Shown here piece after piece: positions 27,609 through 37,308 of a DNA stretch of 64,000 nt; positions within the stretch are counted from its first letter, which is position 1, and every line of letters starts with the position of its first letter. The translations under genes and the position numbers were made by a program. This DNA comes from Klebsiella sp. RHBSTW-00484. Its GTDB lineage: Bacteria > Pseudomonadota > Gammaproteobacteria > Enterobacterales > Enterobacteriaceae. A model generated the notes under the pieces. It was not told the DNA's origin. It saw only the letters and a program-made list of their open reading frames with translations, and made no database searches. Location: NCBI RefSeq assembly GCF_013705725.1, contig NZ_CP055482.1:124001-188000 (forward strand), in the 5' to 3' direction.

Positions 27609-28436
27609 ATGAATAATACTGTTACAGCTTGTGTGGACGGTTCACTTTCAACGCGGTCAGTGTGTGAATATGCGGCGTGGGCAGCCCGCACTTTGCAATC
27701 ACAGCTAGCACTGTTGCACGTTATCGAAAAAGACAGCACCCCGGTAGTGTCAGACCTGACCGGCACTCTCGGCATAGACAGTCAGCAATTGCTGACCGAT
27801 GAGCTGGTAGAAATTGAAGGGCAACGTAATCGCCTGCTGATGGCCCAGGGGAAAGCAATACTGGAAAGTTGTGCTGAACTGCTTCAAAAACAGGGAAGCC
27901 CGGATGTGCTTTTGATGCAAAAACACGGTACACCGGATGAAGTTCTGGCAGAGCTGAGCGACCTTCGTCTCATGGTGCTGGGGCGTCGGGGTAGCCAGCA
28001 TCCGGTAGGCTCTCATCTGGAAAGCGTTATTCGTCTGCAAAAGAAACCCCTACTGGTTGTTCCGGAGAACTACTCAGTGCCTTCCAGAGTCATGCTGGCT
28101 TATGATGGCAGTGAAGAAAGCAGGAGTAACCTGGAACGTCTGACGATGAGTCCCTTACTCAGGGGGCTGGAGTGCCACCTTGTCATGGTAAACGGTAAGA
28201 AGGAAGAGCTGCTGACCGCACAGCAAATTTTACGTGACGCGGATATAGAAAACAGCACAACACATCTTACCGGGCAATCAGTCGGGGACGCGCTTATTCG
28301 TTACGCCGAGGAAAATGCTGTCGATCTGATAGTGATGGGGGCCTACGGTCATTCCAGGTTGCGGCAGTTCTTTATCGGTAGTCATACCTCCGAAATGCTG
28401 CAAAAGACGCAACAACCGCTTCTTATCCTCCGTTAG
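27609..28436 (+). CDS. Tandem universal stress protein (UspA family)
   Basis: This 275-residue protein has two Usp domains. The second has the full ATP-binding signature G-2X-G-9X-GS (GAYGHSRLRQFFIGSHTSE). In the first the matching segment is shortened (GRRGSQHPVGSHLESV). Such tandem UspA proteins often follow SulP permeases, as here, 18 bases downstream. GGAGGG precedes the ATG. The likely role is regulation of the permease or stress adaptation. Transcription ends at the hairpin at 28458-28479. Confidence 0.85.
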   Translation: MNNTVTACVDGSLSTRSVCEYAAWAARTLQSQLALLHVIEKDSTPVVSDLTGTLGIDSQQLLTDELVEIEGQRNRLLMAQGKAILESCAELLQKQGSPDVLLMQKHGTPDEVLAELSDLRLMVLGRRGSQHPVGSHLESVIRLQKKPLLVVPENYSVPSRVMLAYDGSEESRSNLERLTMSPLLRGLECHLVMVNGKKEELLTAQQILRDADIENSTTHLTGQSVGDALIRYAEENAVDLIVMGAYGHSRLRQFFIGSHTSEMLQKTQQPLLILR

Positions 28437-28457
28437 CACTGATTATCTTAAATAAAA

Positions 28458-28479
28458 AAGGGCGAGTTCTCTCGCCCTT
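28458..28479. terminator. Bidirectional Rho-independent terminator between usp and arsC
   Basis: AAGGGCGAG-TTCT-CTCGCCCTT forms a 9-bp stem. On the minus strand it is followed by a T-run (complement of AATAAAAA at 28451-28459), so it should efficiently end the ars transcript and also catch the usp transcript. Confidence 0.85.
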
Positions 28480-28495
28480 CGTCACAAGAACACGT

Positions 28496-28921
28496 TTAGT
28501 TCAGCCGGTTACCTTTTTCATCAACTACCTTCTCACCGTCCTCTTTCGTGAACGCGCTTTTCTGCGCATCGGGAAGAATATCCAGCACGACTTCAGAAGG
28601 GCGGCATAGCCGGGTACCCAGCGGCGTTACCACGATAGGGCGATTGATCAGAACAGGGTGCTGCAACATAAAATCGATTAACTGCTCGTCAGTAAAGCGG
28701 TCTTCCGCCAGCCCTAACGCTTCAAAAGGTTCGACATTCTTACGCAGCAGCGCTCGTACCGTGATCCCCATATCCGCAATGAGTTTTACCAGCTCAGCTC
28801 GTGATGGTGGGGTTTCAAGATAATGAATAACGGTCGGCTCTGTACCGCTGTTGCGGATCATTTCAAGGGTATTGCGTGACGTGCCGCAGGCCGGGTTGTG
28901 ATAAATGGTAATGTTGCTCAT
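28496..28921 (-). CDS. arsC: Arsenate reductase ArsC (glutaredoxin-linked)
   Basis: This 141-residue enzyme has the catalytic Cys in NPACGTSRNTLEMIRNSG near the N-terminus and the Arg-rich arsenate-binding loop (TPLGTRLCRPSEVVLDIL), as in R773 ArsC. It reduces arsenate to arsenite with glutathione and glutaredoxin so that ArsB can export it. It is the last gene of the minus-strand arsRBC operon, 12 bases behind arsB. Confidence 0.95.
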   Translation of the reverse strand: MSNITIYHNPACGTSRNTLEMIRNSGTEPTVIHYLETPPSRAELVKLIADMGITVRALLRKNVEPFEALGLAEDRFTDEQLIDFMLQHPVLINRPIVVTPLGTRLCRPSEVVLDILPDAQKSAFTKEDGEKVVDEKGNRLN

Positions 28922-28933
28922 ATCAGTATCTCA

Positions 28934-30223
28934 TTACAAAGTGAAAGACAGACGAAGCGCCAGTGCTGCAAGCGTGACAAACAGCACGGGGATTGTCATG
29001 ACAATGCCCACCCGGAAGTAATATCCCCAGGTAATTTTGATATTTTTCTGCGACAGAACGTGCAGCCACAGTAACGTTGCCAGACTGCCGATAGGGGTAA
29101 TTTTTGGCCCCAGGTCGCTGCCGATGACGTTGGCGTAAATCATCGCTTCTTTGATAACACCGGTCGCAGTGCTGCCATCAATCGACAGCGCCCCGACCAG
29201 CACGGTCGGCATATTGTTCATCACTGATGACAGGAAGGCCGTCAGGAAGCCCGTACCCAGCGTTGCCGCCCACAATCCCTGCTCTGCCAGCTGATTCAGC
29301 AAGGAAGAGAGATAGTGGGTCAGACCGGCATTTCGTAAGCCGTAGACCACCAGGTACATCCCCAGCGAGAAGATAACGATTTGCCAGGGCGCACCACGCA
29401 GCACCTTACCGGTGTTAATGGCATGCCCTTTTTTCGCAACAGCAAACAGAAGCAATGCACCAGCGGCTGCGACCAAACTGACCGGTACGCCCAGCGGCTC
29501 CAGTCCGAAGAATCCCACCAGAAGCAACACCAGAACCAGCCAGCCGGTTTTAAAGGTATTCACATCACGTATAGCGTCTTTCGGTTCTTTCAACAGAGAA
29601 ACGTCGTAAACGGCGGGAATGTCCTTACGGAAAAACAGATGCAGCATCACCAGCGTAGCCGCAATCGCGGCCAGGTTAACCGGGACCATCACGGCGGCAT
29701 ATTCTGAGAAACCAAGCTTAAAGAAATCCGCCGAGACGATATTCACCAGGTTTGAGACAATCAGTGGCAGGCTTGCCGTGTCAGCGATAAACCCTGCGGC
29801 CATGATAAACGCTAAGGTTGCCCCCCGGCTGAATCCCAGCGCCAGCAGCATCGCGATAACGATAGGTGTCAGGATCAGTGCCGCACCGTCGTTGGCAAAC
29901 AGTGCCGCAACCATCGCACCAAGCAGGACGATCCAGGTGAAGAGCAGCCGCCCCCGGCCATTCCCCCAACGGGCAACGTGCAGCGCGGCCCATTCAAAGA
30001 AGCCGGATTCGTCGAGCAGAAGACTGATGATGATCACGGCGATAAAGGTGGCGGTCGCATTCCACACTATCTGCCAGACCACCGGAATATCCCCCAGATG
30101 AACGACGCCAGTCAGCAATGCCAGAATTGCGCCCAGTGAGGCACTCCAGCCAATCCCCAGCCCTCTGGGTTGCCAGATAACCAGGACGAGCGTGAATAAA
30201 AAGATAGCACCAGCCAGTAACAT
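28934..30223 (-). CDS. arsB: Arsenite/antimonite efflux permease ArsB
   Basis: This 429-residue inner-membrane protein with about 12 helices starts [18 protein letters not shown] and closely matches plasmid R773 ArsB. I choose the second ATG (30223) because GGAG lies six bases upstream and it gives the usual 429-residue length. An upstream ATG at 30235 would add four residues. No arsA ATPase gene is present, so it should act alone with the proton gradient. It lies between arsR and arsC. Confidence 0.95.
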   Translation of the reverse strand: MLLAGAIFLFTLVLVIWQPRGLGIGWSASLGAILALLTGVVHLGDIPVVWQIVWNATATFIAVIIISLLLDESGFFEWAALHVARWGNGRGRLLFTWIVLLGAMVAALFANDGAALILTPIVIAMLLALGFSRGATLAFIMAAGFIADTASLPLIVSNLVNIVSADFFKLGFSEYAAVMVPVNLAAIAATLVMLHLFFRKDIPAVYDVSLLKEPKDAIRDVNTFKTGWLVLVLLLVGFFGLEPLGVPVSLVAAAGALLLFAVAKKGHAINTGKVLRGAPWQIVIFSLGMYLVVYGLRNAGLTHYLSSLLNQLAEQGLWAATLGTGFLTAFLSSVMNNMPTVLVGALSIDGSTATGVIKEAMIYANVIGSDLGPKITPIGSLATLLWLHVLSQKNIKITWGYYFRVGIVMTIPVLFVTLAALALRLSFTL

Positions 30224-30268
30224 CAGAAACTCCATTCACATTTGTTTATTCGGATATATATATCGCCA

Positions 30269-30589
30269 TCAGCAGGAGACAGATGCCACGCTACTGAGCT
30301 TGTTGCGTATGTTTTCTCGTTCACAGTTCCAGGCTGTATCAATAATACCCGCAGCCCATGCTGGCATGTGTGGCGACAGTCGGTAATGCACCCATTTTCC
30401 TTCGCGACGGTCGATGACCAGCTCGGCTTCACGTAAAAGGGCCATATGGCGAGAAATTTTTGGCTGAGACTCTGCGGTTGCCGCACAGATGTCACAGACG
30501 CACATTTCACCGGACTCCCTGAGAAGCATCACGATAGTTGAACGGGTCTCGTCGGCGAGCAGTTTAAAAAGCTGAACAGGCTGTAGCAT
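30269..30589 (-). CDS. arsR: Arsenic-responsive repressor ArsR
   Basis: This 106-residue protein starts at MLQPVQLFKLLADETR, the usual ArsR start, behind ACGAGG. The metal-sensing segment EMCVCDICAA supplies the Cys pair that binds arsenite, next to the recognition helix SQPKISRHMALLREAELV. It should repress both arsR-B-C and the divergent arsH through the dyad at 30616-30635 and leave DNA on arsenite binding. Confidence 0.93.
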   Translation of the reverse strand: MLQPVQLFKLLADETRSTIVMLLRESGEMCVCDICAATAESQPKISRHMALLREAELVIDRREGKWVHYRLSPHMPAWAAGIIDTAWNCERENIRNKLSSVASVSC

Positions 30590-30615
30590 GCTTAACCTCG
30601 TAAAAAAATAACAAT

Positions 30616-30635
30616 ACATATGGTATTTCATATGT
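30616..30635. promoter_or_regulatory. ArsR operator between arsR and arsH
   Basis: ACATATG-GTATTT-CATATGT is a perfect inverted repeat with seven-base arms in the 86-bp gap between the divergent genes, as expected for an ArsR binding site. Confidence 0.75.
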
Positions 30636-30675
30636 GATAACTTTTAAAGCATAGCTTATGAAATGGAGATTTTTT

Positions 30676-31380
30676 ATGACCGACTTACCAGCAATCGAAC
30701 CGGCTTATTTTGATGATGCGCTTGCCAGCAAACTTACGGGCAACAACGAAACCATGCCGCGAATTCTCATCCTGTACGGTTCAGTACGAGAGCGGTCCTA
30801 CAGTCGTTTTGCAGCGGAAGAGGCCGGGCGGTTGCTGGCAAAGATGGGGGCTGAGGTGAAAATATTTAACCCATCCGGTCTGCCGTTACCCGATGATGCG
30901 CCCGAAAGTCACCCCAAAGTGCTTGAACTCCGCGAGCTGGTCAGGTGGTGTGACGGAATGGTCTGGAGTTCTCCGGAAAGACATGGCGCCATGAGCTCGG
31001 TGATGAAGGCCCAGATTGACTGGATACCCCTGAGTGAAGGTGCTGTTCGTCCTTCCCAGGGTAAAACGCTGGCCGTCATGCAGGTTTGTGGTGGTTCACA
31101 GTCGTTTAACACGGTCAATCAGATGCGGATACTTGGCCGCTGGATGCGGATGTTCACCATCCCCAATCAGTCGTCAGTGCCAAAGGCATGGCAGGAATTT
31201 GATGATGAAGGGCGCATGAAACCCTCACCCTGGTATGACAGGATTGTCGACGTTACCGAAGAGTTGTTCAAAATGACGTTACTCCTGAAAGGGCACACAG
31301 CCTACCTGTCCGACCGCTACAGCGAAAGGAAAGAGAGTCATCAGGAGCTCGCGGCACGGGTCAATCAGGCCAAAATCTGA
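30676..31380 (+). CDS. arsH: ArsH, NADPH-dependent FMN oxidoreductase for organoarsenicals
   Basis: This 234-residue flavoprotein starts at 30676, behind GGAG. The flavodoxin-like FMN loop is [43 protein letters not shown] and the C-terminal region match ArsH. The family oxidises trivalent organoarsenicals and reduces quinones. It is divergent from arsR and shares its operator. A hairpin at 31392-31411 ends its transcript. Confidence 0.92.
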   Translation: MTDLPAIEPAYFDDALASKLTGNNETMPRILILYGSVRERSYSRFAAEEAGRLLAKMGAEVKIFNPSGLPLPDDAPESHPKVLELRELVRWCDGMVWSSPERHGAMSSVMKAQIDWIPLSEGAVRPSQGKTLAVMQVCGGSQSFNTVNQMRILGRWMRMFTIPNQSSVPKAWQEFDDEGRMKPSPWYDRIVDVTEELFKMTLLLKGHTAYLSDRYSERKESHQELAARVNQAKI

Positions 31381-31391
31381 CAGCCAGGCAT

Positions 31392-31411
31392 GCCCGGATG
31401 GATTACCGGGC
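31392..31411. terminator. Terminator between arsH and the IS1202-group transposase
   Basis: GCCCGG-ATGGATTA-CCGGGC followed by TTTAAAT lies between the convergent arsH and transposase genes. Confidence 0.65.
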
Positions 31412-31412
31412 T

Positions 31413-32816
31413 TTAAATCGGTTTCTTCCCAAATATCTCTTCAGAGCGTGACTGAAGTTTCACCAGGGCATTGAACATATCGTCCTGATCCAGGGAACGC
31501 TGGGATTTCTTCGTCGTGGGAGCTTTACGCCTGCGAGAAGGGCCGTCTCCGGATGGTACGGATTGCGACCGGTTATTATCCCGCTCGGCCTGGACCAGCT
31601 GCGCCATTTCCAGGGCCCGCCCCAGACGTTTGTTATCCACAATGGCCCCCTGATCGATTTCAGAAAGCTTGTCATAGGTGGAGTAGGGAAGTGATACGCC
31701 ATTAAGCCGGAGCTCTTTATGTCCATCCGGGTAATGCCAGACATCGATGTATTTACCAATCGCCCGACGACTGAATTCGCTGTCTTCAATCAGATAAAGG
31801 ACTTTGTCGTATTGCACTGTGAGTGATTTCGACACTTTACGAGCTTCACGCCAGTTAAATACCATATCAAGATCGTCATCGACATCCAGTTCCCGATGAA
31901 CATCAAACTCCTGGCGAGGCGCTTTTGCGAAACGACGGTTGTAATCGTTCATGAACTCTTCGGCAAATGCGTTCGCAGCTTCCATGGAACTGATGCCCTG
32001 GAGCCTGAGCTCCTTGACCAGTCGGTCCTGAAGCGTCAGGTGCGCCCGTTCAACGCGGCCTTTGGCAGCACTGGTTTCTGCACAAATGGTCTGAATGTTC
32101 AGTTCATGCATCGCACGGCCAAACTGGGTATCGCCGTCGCCGCCGGTTGCATTTTTATTGTTGATCCTGAATACGCTGGCTTTGTCGCTGTACAGCGCAA
32201 GCGGTTTGCCATGTTTTTCAATATAGCCCCGGGTCGCTTCAAAATAGGTGAAAGTAGACTCAGATTTCACGAAAAGAAGCTGCATTAAACGACTGGTTGC
32301 GTCATCAACGTAAACCAGTGCCGTACACTTAGGTCCCCGATTTTCAAACCAGTGGTGGTCGCAGCCGTCGATTTGTATGAGTTCACCGGCACAGGCACGG
32401 CGGTAACGAGGTTGCTGAATTTTTGGCGCACGTTGCTTACGTGGGACCCACAGACTGGCCTGAGTCATCAGCTTACGGACGGTTTCTTTGGAAAGATGAA
32501 CACCGTGCACCTCAGACAGTTTTTCACAGGCCAGCGTCGGACCGAAATCGTTATAGCGTTCGCGAATAATGTTCAGCGCGTATGCGGCCAGTCCCTGAGG
32601 CAACTGGTTGTTACTGGATTTACCACGACGGCGGCTGGTCATGCCAATCGGACCATCTTCACGATAACGCGCAAGCAGACGACGGCACTGACGGTCGGAG
32701 ATACCAAGCCGCTGAGCTGCCATTTGTGTTGTCAGACGCCGGTCGATGACATCCTGAATGATTTTGAGTCGGTTAACTTCATCCAATGTGAAAAACTCCG
32801 CTGCGAGAGCCGTCAT
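31413..32816 (-). CDS. IS1202-group (ISNCY) transposase of the 7.2-kb element
   Basis: The ATG complementary to 32814-32816, behind AAGGAT, gives 467 residues, exactly the length of the second copy at 33674-35077, to which it aligns without visible gaps. It has an N-terminal helix-turn-helix (RLTTQMAAQRLGISDRQCRRLLARYRE), then a DDE core: Asp in LIQIDGCDHHWFE, Asp in LYSDKASVF and Glu in KGRVERAHLTLQ. The tail is basic. It sits directly inside the right end of the element, reading away from that end. It looks intact. Confidence 0.88.
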   Translation of the reverse strand: MTALAAEFFTLDEVNRLKIIQDVIDRRLTTQMAAQRLGISDRQCRRLLARYREDGPIGMTSRRRGKSSNNQLPQGLAAYALNIIRERYNDFGPTLACEKLSEVHGVHLSKETVRKLMTQASLWVPRKQRAPKIQQPRYRRACAGELIQIDGCDHHWFENRGPKCTALVYVDDATSRLMQLLFVKSESTFTYFEATRGYIEKHGKPLALYSDKASVFRINNKNATGGDGDTQFGRAMHELNIQTICAETSAAKGRVERAHLTLQDRLVKELRLQGISSMEAANAFAEEFMNDYNRRFAKAPRQEFDVHRELDVDDDLDMVFNWREARKVSKSLTVQYDKVLYLIEDSEFSRRAIGKYIDVWHYPDGHKELRLNGVSLPYSTYDKLSEIDQGAIVDNKRLGRALEMAQLVQAERDNNRSQSVPSGDGPSRRRKAPTTKKSQRSLDQDDMFNALVKLQSRSEEIFGKKPI

Positions 32817-32866
32817 GGTAATCCTTACTTGATTATACACGCCGGACATCTTAACTTAGCCATTAT

Positions 32867-32891
32867 CGGACATTACAACTTTGCTACTACA
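32867..32891 (-). repeat. Right terminal inverted repeat of the 7.2-kb element
   Basis: Read on the minus strand it begins TGTAGTAGC and ends ATGTCCG. An inner copy GGCTAAGTTAAGATGTCCG follows (about 32842-32860). The partner is at 25704-25728. Confidence 0.78.
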
Positions 32892-32896
32892 TTATA
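32892..32896. repeat. TTATA target duplication shared by both IS1202-group elements
   Basis: The same five bases occur at 25699-25703 and 35175-35179. The order is TTATA, element 1, TTATA, element 2, TTATA, dif-like site, so both elements used the same 5-bp target. Confidence 0.8.
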
Positions 32897-33000
32897 TGTC
32901 AAGGCTCAATTGAAATGTCCGTTATCCAGCTCAATTAAAATGACCACTTTGATCTCTCATTCTCTTTACTGATAGACTTTCCTCCGACTGAAACAACAGG

Positions 33001-33645
33001 ATGATTGAGCCCATGCTTCGATACGAGTTAACGCCGAACAATGCAGGTTTTATACTGTGGGGAGATTCAGAAGCCCTGAATGAATTACATGAACTCATTC
33101 ATTACATCGTGGATGAAAGCCCACTGATTAAAGTTAAAGACGGATTTATGTTATCCCTTGCCTATGATATTCGTAAAGCACGGGAAGGTAATCGTCGTGT
33201 TGAGCAACATCAGTATGATCAACATGATACATATAAGCTTTATGGTGTTGAGCTTTTATGGCCTCTGGTCCTGGTACAGTCCTCAATACTCAGAAACTCA
33301 ATGGGTTATATTCAGACAGACAAAAACCAGCTGTCTGTCATGTATGCCTTTGAATACCTGATAGAATCAGCATTAACAGAGTCTGAGAGAACAACGTCGA
33401 ATGATATTATGCTAACAGTAAAATATGCATCAGACTCTGATTTTAATTTCATTGAGGATAATATTGACAGCAGGTGCTGCTATTTTATCAGCCTATCTCC
33501 GGAGCAAAGAAAAAAGCAGTTAATCAGTATTGTTCGTTCTTTTCATTCATTATGGGGTAAGTATGCCCGTGAAAAGCAGGACATAAAGATGCTGAACGAA
33601 ATGAATAATACATCATGGGTCTGGCCGGACAATATCAACTGGTGA
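33001..33645 (+). CDS. Passenger protein of the ISKpn21-like element, unknown function (DUF6904-like)
   Basis: This protein has up to 214 residues. An internal ATG at 33013 (start MLRYELTPNNAGFILWGD) may be the true start, as neither has a strong ribosome-binding site. It is soluble and acidic, with no membrane segment. It resembles proteins labelled DUF6904, which I recall near this IS, but this is from memory only. It lies between the left end and the transposase gene, convergent with it, and so moves with the element. Confidence 0.6.
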   Translation: MIEPMLRYELTPNNAGFILWGDSEALNELHELIHYIVDESPLIKVKDGFMLSLAYDIRKAREGNRRVEQHQYDQHDTYKLYGVELLWPLVLVQSSILRNSMGYIQTDKNQLSVMYAFEYLIESALTESERTTSNDIMLTVKYASDSDFNFIEDNIDSRCCYFISLSPEQRKKQLISIVRSFHSLWGKYAREKQDIKMLNEMNNTSWVWPDNINW

Positions 33646-33673
33646 GCAACCACTGTCCGGCCAGTGAGTACCA

Positions 33674-35077
33674 TCAGCGGGCTCTTTTACCAAAAATGTC
33701 CTCTGAACGTGACTGAAGCTGTTTGAGTGCTTCGAGCATGTCATCATTATCCAGTGAGCGCTGGGATTTCTTCCCTTCCTGCTTTGGCCGTCGTCGGGAA
33801 GGGCCATCTCCAGCGGGAATTGACTGAGAGCGCGTGTTATCCCGCTTGCTCTGCACCAGACTGATAAACTCCAGGGTTCGGCCAAGACGCTTGTTATCGA
33901 CAATCGCGCCCTGGTCGATTTCTGACAGTCGGTCGTAGGTAGAGTAGGGAAGTAGCGTACCGTTCAGGCGCAGCTCTTTTCTGCCATCAGGATAGTGATA
34001 CACATCGATATATTTACCTATTGCACGGCGACTCAGTTCGCTGTCTTCAATCAGGTACAACATTTTATCATATTGTATCGTCAACGATTTTGAGACTTTA
34101 CGTTTTTCACGAACAGTGAAAATAAGCCCCAGGTCCTCATCATGTTCTACAGCACGGTGTACGTCAAAATCATGTCGCGGTACTTTGCCAAAACGGCGGT
34201 TATAGTCAGCCATATAGGCCTCAGCGAAGTCATTTGCAGCCTCCATTGAACAAATGCCCTGTAACCGCAGCTCTTTGACCAGACGATCCTGTAAAGTGAG
34301 GTGAGCTCGTTCTACACGCCCTTTGGCGGGACTGGTTTCTGCACAGATAGTCTGGATGTTCAGTTCATGCATGGCTCGCCCAAACTGAGTATGCCCGTCT
34401 CCGCCTGTGGCGTGTTTATTGTTAACACGAAAAACACCGGCTTTATCGCTGTACAGTGCCAGCGGTTTACCATGCTTATCGATATAGCGCCGCGTGGCTT
34501 CGAAGTAAGAAAACGTGGACTCCGATTTAACAAACAACAGTTCCATCAGTTTGCTGGTTGCATCATCAACATAGACCAGCGCGGTGCAGGCCGGGCCACG
34601 GCCTTCAAACCAGTCGTGATCACAGCCATCTATTTGTATCAGCTCACCAGTACACGGACGCCGGTACCGTGGTTGAGGGATCCTTGCGGCACGTTGTTTA
34701 CGGGGAACCCATAAGCCAGCCCGCACCATGATGCGCCGGACAGTTTCTTTGCCAAGAAACAGTCCGTGGAGTTCTTCGAGCTTTTCACGCGCCAGAGTCG
34801 GACCGAAATCAGCATAACGCGTCTTGATCAGTTCCAGAGCCTGATCTGCGAGCCCGGGTGGCAACTGGCGGTTACCACGCATGCCACATCGTCTGCTGGC
34901 CATACCAAGCGGTCCGCCTTCACGGTAACGGGCAAGAAGTCTGCGGCATTGCCTGTCGCTGATACCGAGGTGCTCGGCCGCACGGCGCGTTGTGATGCGA
35001 CGTTCAATGACGTCCTGTATAATCTTGATCCGGTTGATCTCTTTCAAAGTAAACACTCCTGAGCTTTCTGCGCTCAT
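33674..35077 (-). CDS. ISNCY/IS1202-group transposase (ISKpn21-like)
   Basis: This 467-residue protein has an N-terminal helix-turn-helix (RITTRRAAEHLGISDRQCRRLLARYREGG), a DDE core with Asp in LIQIDGCDHDWFEGR, Asp in LYSDKAGVFRVNN and Glu in AKGRVERAHLTLQDR, and a basic C-terminus. It is clearly homologous to the copy at 31413-32816 but with many substitutions, so the two elements are related species of IS and not a recent duplication. It looks intact. Confidence 0.92.
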   Translation of the reverse strand: MSAESSGVFTLKEINRIKIIQDVIERRITTRRAAEHLGISDRQCRRLLARYREGGPLGMASRRCGMRGNRQLPPGLADQALELIKTRYADFGPTLAREKLEELHGLFLGKETVRRIMVRAGLWVPRKQRAARIPQPRYRRPCTGELIQIDGCDHDWFEGRGPACTALVYVDDATSKLMELLFVKSESTFSYFEATRRYIDKHGKPLALYSDKAGVFRVNNKHATGGDGHTQFGRAMHELNIQTICAETSPAKGRVERAHLTLQDRLVKELRLQGICSMEAANDFAEAYMADYNRRFGKVPRHDFDVHRAVEHDEDLGLIFTVREKRKVSKSLTIQYDKMLYLIEDSELSRRAIGKYIDVYHYPDGRKELRLNGTLLPYSTYDRLSEIDQGAIVDNKRLGRTLEFISLVQSKRDNTRSQSIPAGDGPSRRRPKQEGKKSQRSLDNDDMLEALKQLQSRSEDIFGKRAR

Positions 35078-35179
35078 GATATGCCTCCCGGTAGTTTAAA
35101 CGGACCAGTGAAGCTTACCATAGCGCGGACATCTGAATTGAGCCACAGGCGGACATTACTATTGAGCCATTACATTATA

Positions 35180-35207
35180 AGTGCGTATAACGTGGATTAT
35201 GTTAACC
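35180..35207 (+). other. dif: dif-like XerC/XerD recombination site
   Basis: The XerC-type arm AGTGCGTATAA (35180-35190), a 6-bp spacer CGTGGA and the XerD-type arm TTATGTTAACC (35197-35207) match E. coli dif arms (GGTGCGCATAA and TTATGTTAAAT) at 9 of 11 positions each, with the correct 6-bp spacing. It lies immediately beyond the TTATA duplication of the IS. It could serve multimer resolution of a large plasmid by host XerCD. IS1202-group elements are known to insert five bases from the XerC end of such sites, which is the exact geometry here. Confidence 0.8.
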
Positions 35208-35279
35208 CAAAACGTTTAATTGTAATGGATAGTCGAATTGGGTATACTTTCGGGAAGTACTTCAATTCATAATATACCC

Positions 35280-35804
35280 ATGACTGAACTCGTTGAAAGT
35301 AAGCTGTGCCGAAAATGCAAGACTCTGAAGAGCTTGTTAGACTTCGGAATTGACCGTAAAAGTAAGGATGGCCATAAGACTCGCTGCCGCCAGTGCGTAG
35401 CTGGCGAAAACCGGTTGTATAAATTGAATAACCGCAATGTAGTCAATGCAGCCAAGAACCGGTATCGTCAACGCCATACCGCCGAAATGGCCGACTATAT
35501 GCGTTTGTATCGTGCCAGGGTCCGTGGAAGCCAGCTGGCTGACCGCCACCGTCAGCACCTGGAGTTTCACAAAGAAGTGAATATTCAGCTTCAATTTAGG
35601 CTCGGAGCCATCATGGCCTCTCAGTTACTTCAGAATGACAAAACTATAGAGATTGAAAAGTTACTTTTAAAGTACCTTAAATCGCCTGAATCTGCTTCCG
35701 GAAGAAAGGCTCTTAATGAAGCTAGGGGAATCGCTTTCAGAGCGAAAATATCATATGAGGCGTTCAATACTCTTTTGAATACATTGAACAGATCACGAAT
35801 TTAG
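35280..35804 (+). CDS. Zinc-finger protein related to HNH-associated Cys4 domains
   Basis: This 174-residue protein has an N-terminal Cys4 finger (KLCRKCKTLKSLLDFGIDR, then TRCRQCVAGENRLYK) like those preceding many HNH nucleases. No HNH motif follows, and the rest is basic and helical. The start is uncertain: the ATG at 35280 has no good ribosome-binding site, and a TTG at 35238 is also possible. It sits just beyond the dif-like site. A nucleic-acid-binding role is likely. AAAAGTTACTTTT occurs inside it at 35656. Confidence 0.6.
   Translation: MTELVESKLCRKCKTLKSLLDFGIDRKSKDGHKTRCRQCVAGENRLYKLNNRNVVNAAKNRYRQRHTAEMADYMRLYRARVRGSQLADRHRQHLEFHKEVNIQLQFRLGAIMASQLLQNDKTIEIEKLLLKYLKSPESASGRKALNEARGIAFRAKISYEAFNTLLNTLNRSRI
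35656..35668. repeat. 13-bp palindrome AAAAGTWACTTTT, copy 3
   Basis: AAAAGTTACTTTT inside the zinc-finger gene beyond the dif-like site. Confidence 0.8.
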
Positions 35805-35908
35805 ATGCCCCGTTAGTATAAATCGTGTTTCTAAAGGCTTTCGTATGTTTAAAAAAGGAAAAAGCTTAATAGCTTTTAGTGATTAAAATTACTATGCAGG
35901 CGAAATAA

Positions 35909-35939
35909 ATGAGCAGATTTTATGATTTCAATGCGTTAG
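35909..35939 (+). pseudogene. Possible 5' stub of a gene cut by IS5
   Basis: An ATG at 35909 behind GCAGGCGAAATAA opens a frame (MSRFYDFNAL) that runs straight into the IS5 end. No continuation is obvious on the far side at 37135, so the remainder would have been deleted. Very short, so weak evidence. Confidence 0.25.
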
Positions 35940-37134
<1,195 letters not shown>

Positions 37135-37308
37135 ATAAGAGGCCATTCACATGTCGGTAATTCAATGGTGGTTAACTTATTTCTTTAATGCCGCTTCTGA
37201 GTATTTAATCTCCACCCGACAGATGTCGTGCCGTTTTATCAAATCTACAAACTCTGGCCTCTTCCTGAAACTACTCTCCTCTTCCGATCTCTTAAGAAGG
37301 AATTACAT

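Larger units (their letters stand above)
25704..32891 (-). mobile_element. IS1202-group (ISNCY) cargo-bearing element, 7188 bp, carrying sulP-usp and arsCBRH
   Basis: Left end: TGTCAAAGCTAAGTAGAGAT plus GTCCG (25704-25728). Right end read on the minus strand: TGTAGTAGCAAAGTTGTAAT plus GTCCG (32891-32867). Eighteen of 25 positions agree, and each end has a second, inner copy of the GGC-AAGTT-ATGTCC repeat. The ends are flanked by TTATA (25699-25703 and 32892-32896). The layout, repeat design and 5-bp duplication match those of the neighbouring 2278-bp element. Between the ends lie sulP, usp, arsC, arsB, arsR, arsH and a transposase gene next to the right end. I read this as an insertion sequence that moved with a six-gene cargo. 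Confidence 0.78.
32897..35174 (-). mobile_element. ISKpn21-like element (ISNCY, IS1202 group), 2278 bp, with one passenger gene
   Basis: Left end: TGTCAAGGCTCAATTGAAAT plus GTCCG (32897-32921). Right end on the minus strand: TGTAATGGCTCAATAGTAAT plus GTCCG (35174-35150). Inner repeats of the same design follow at both ends. It is flanked by TTATA at 32892-32896 and 35175-35179. The length of 2278 bp agrees with what I recall for ISKpn21. It holds a transposase (minus) and a convergent unknown gene (plus). Confidence 0.88.

Noticed and set aside
29381..30101. Long plus-strand frames opposite arsB
   Set aside because: They are antisense to a well-conserved permease gene and have no translation signals or familiar products.
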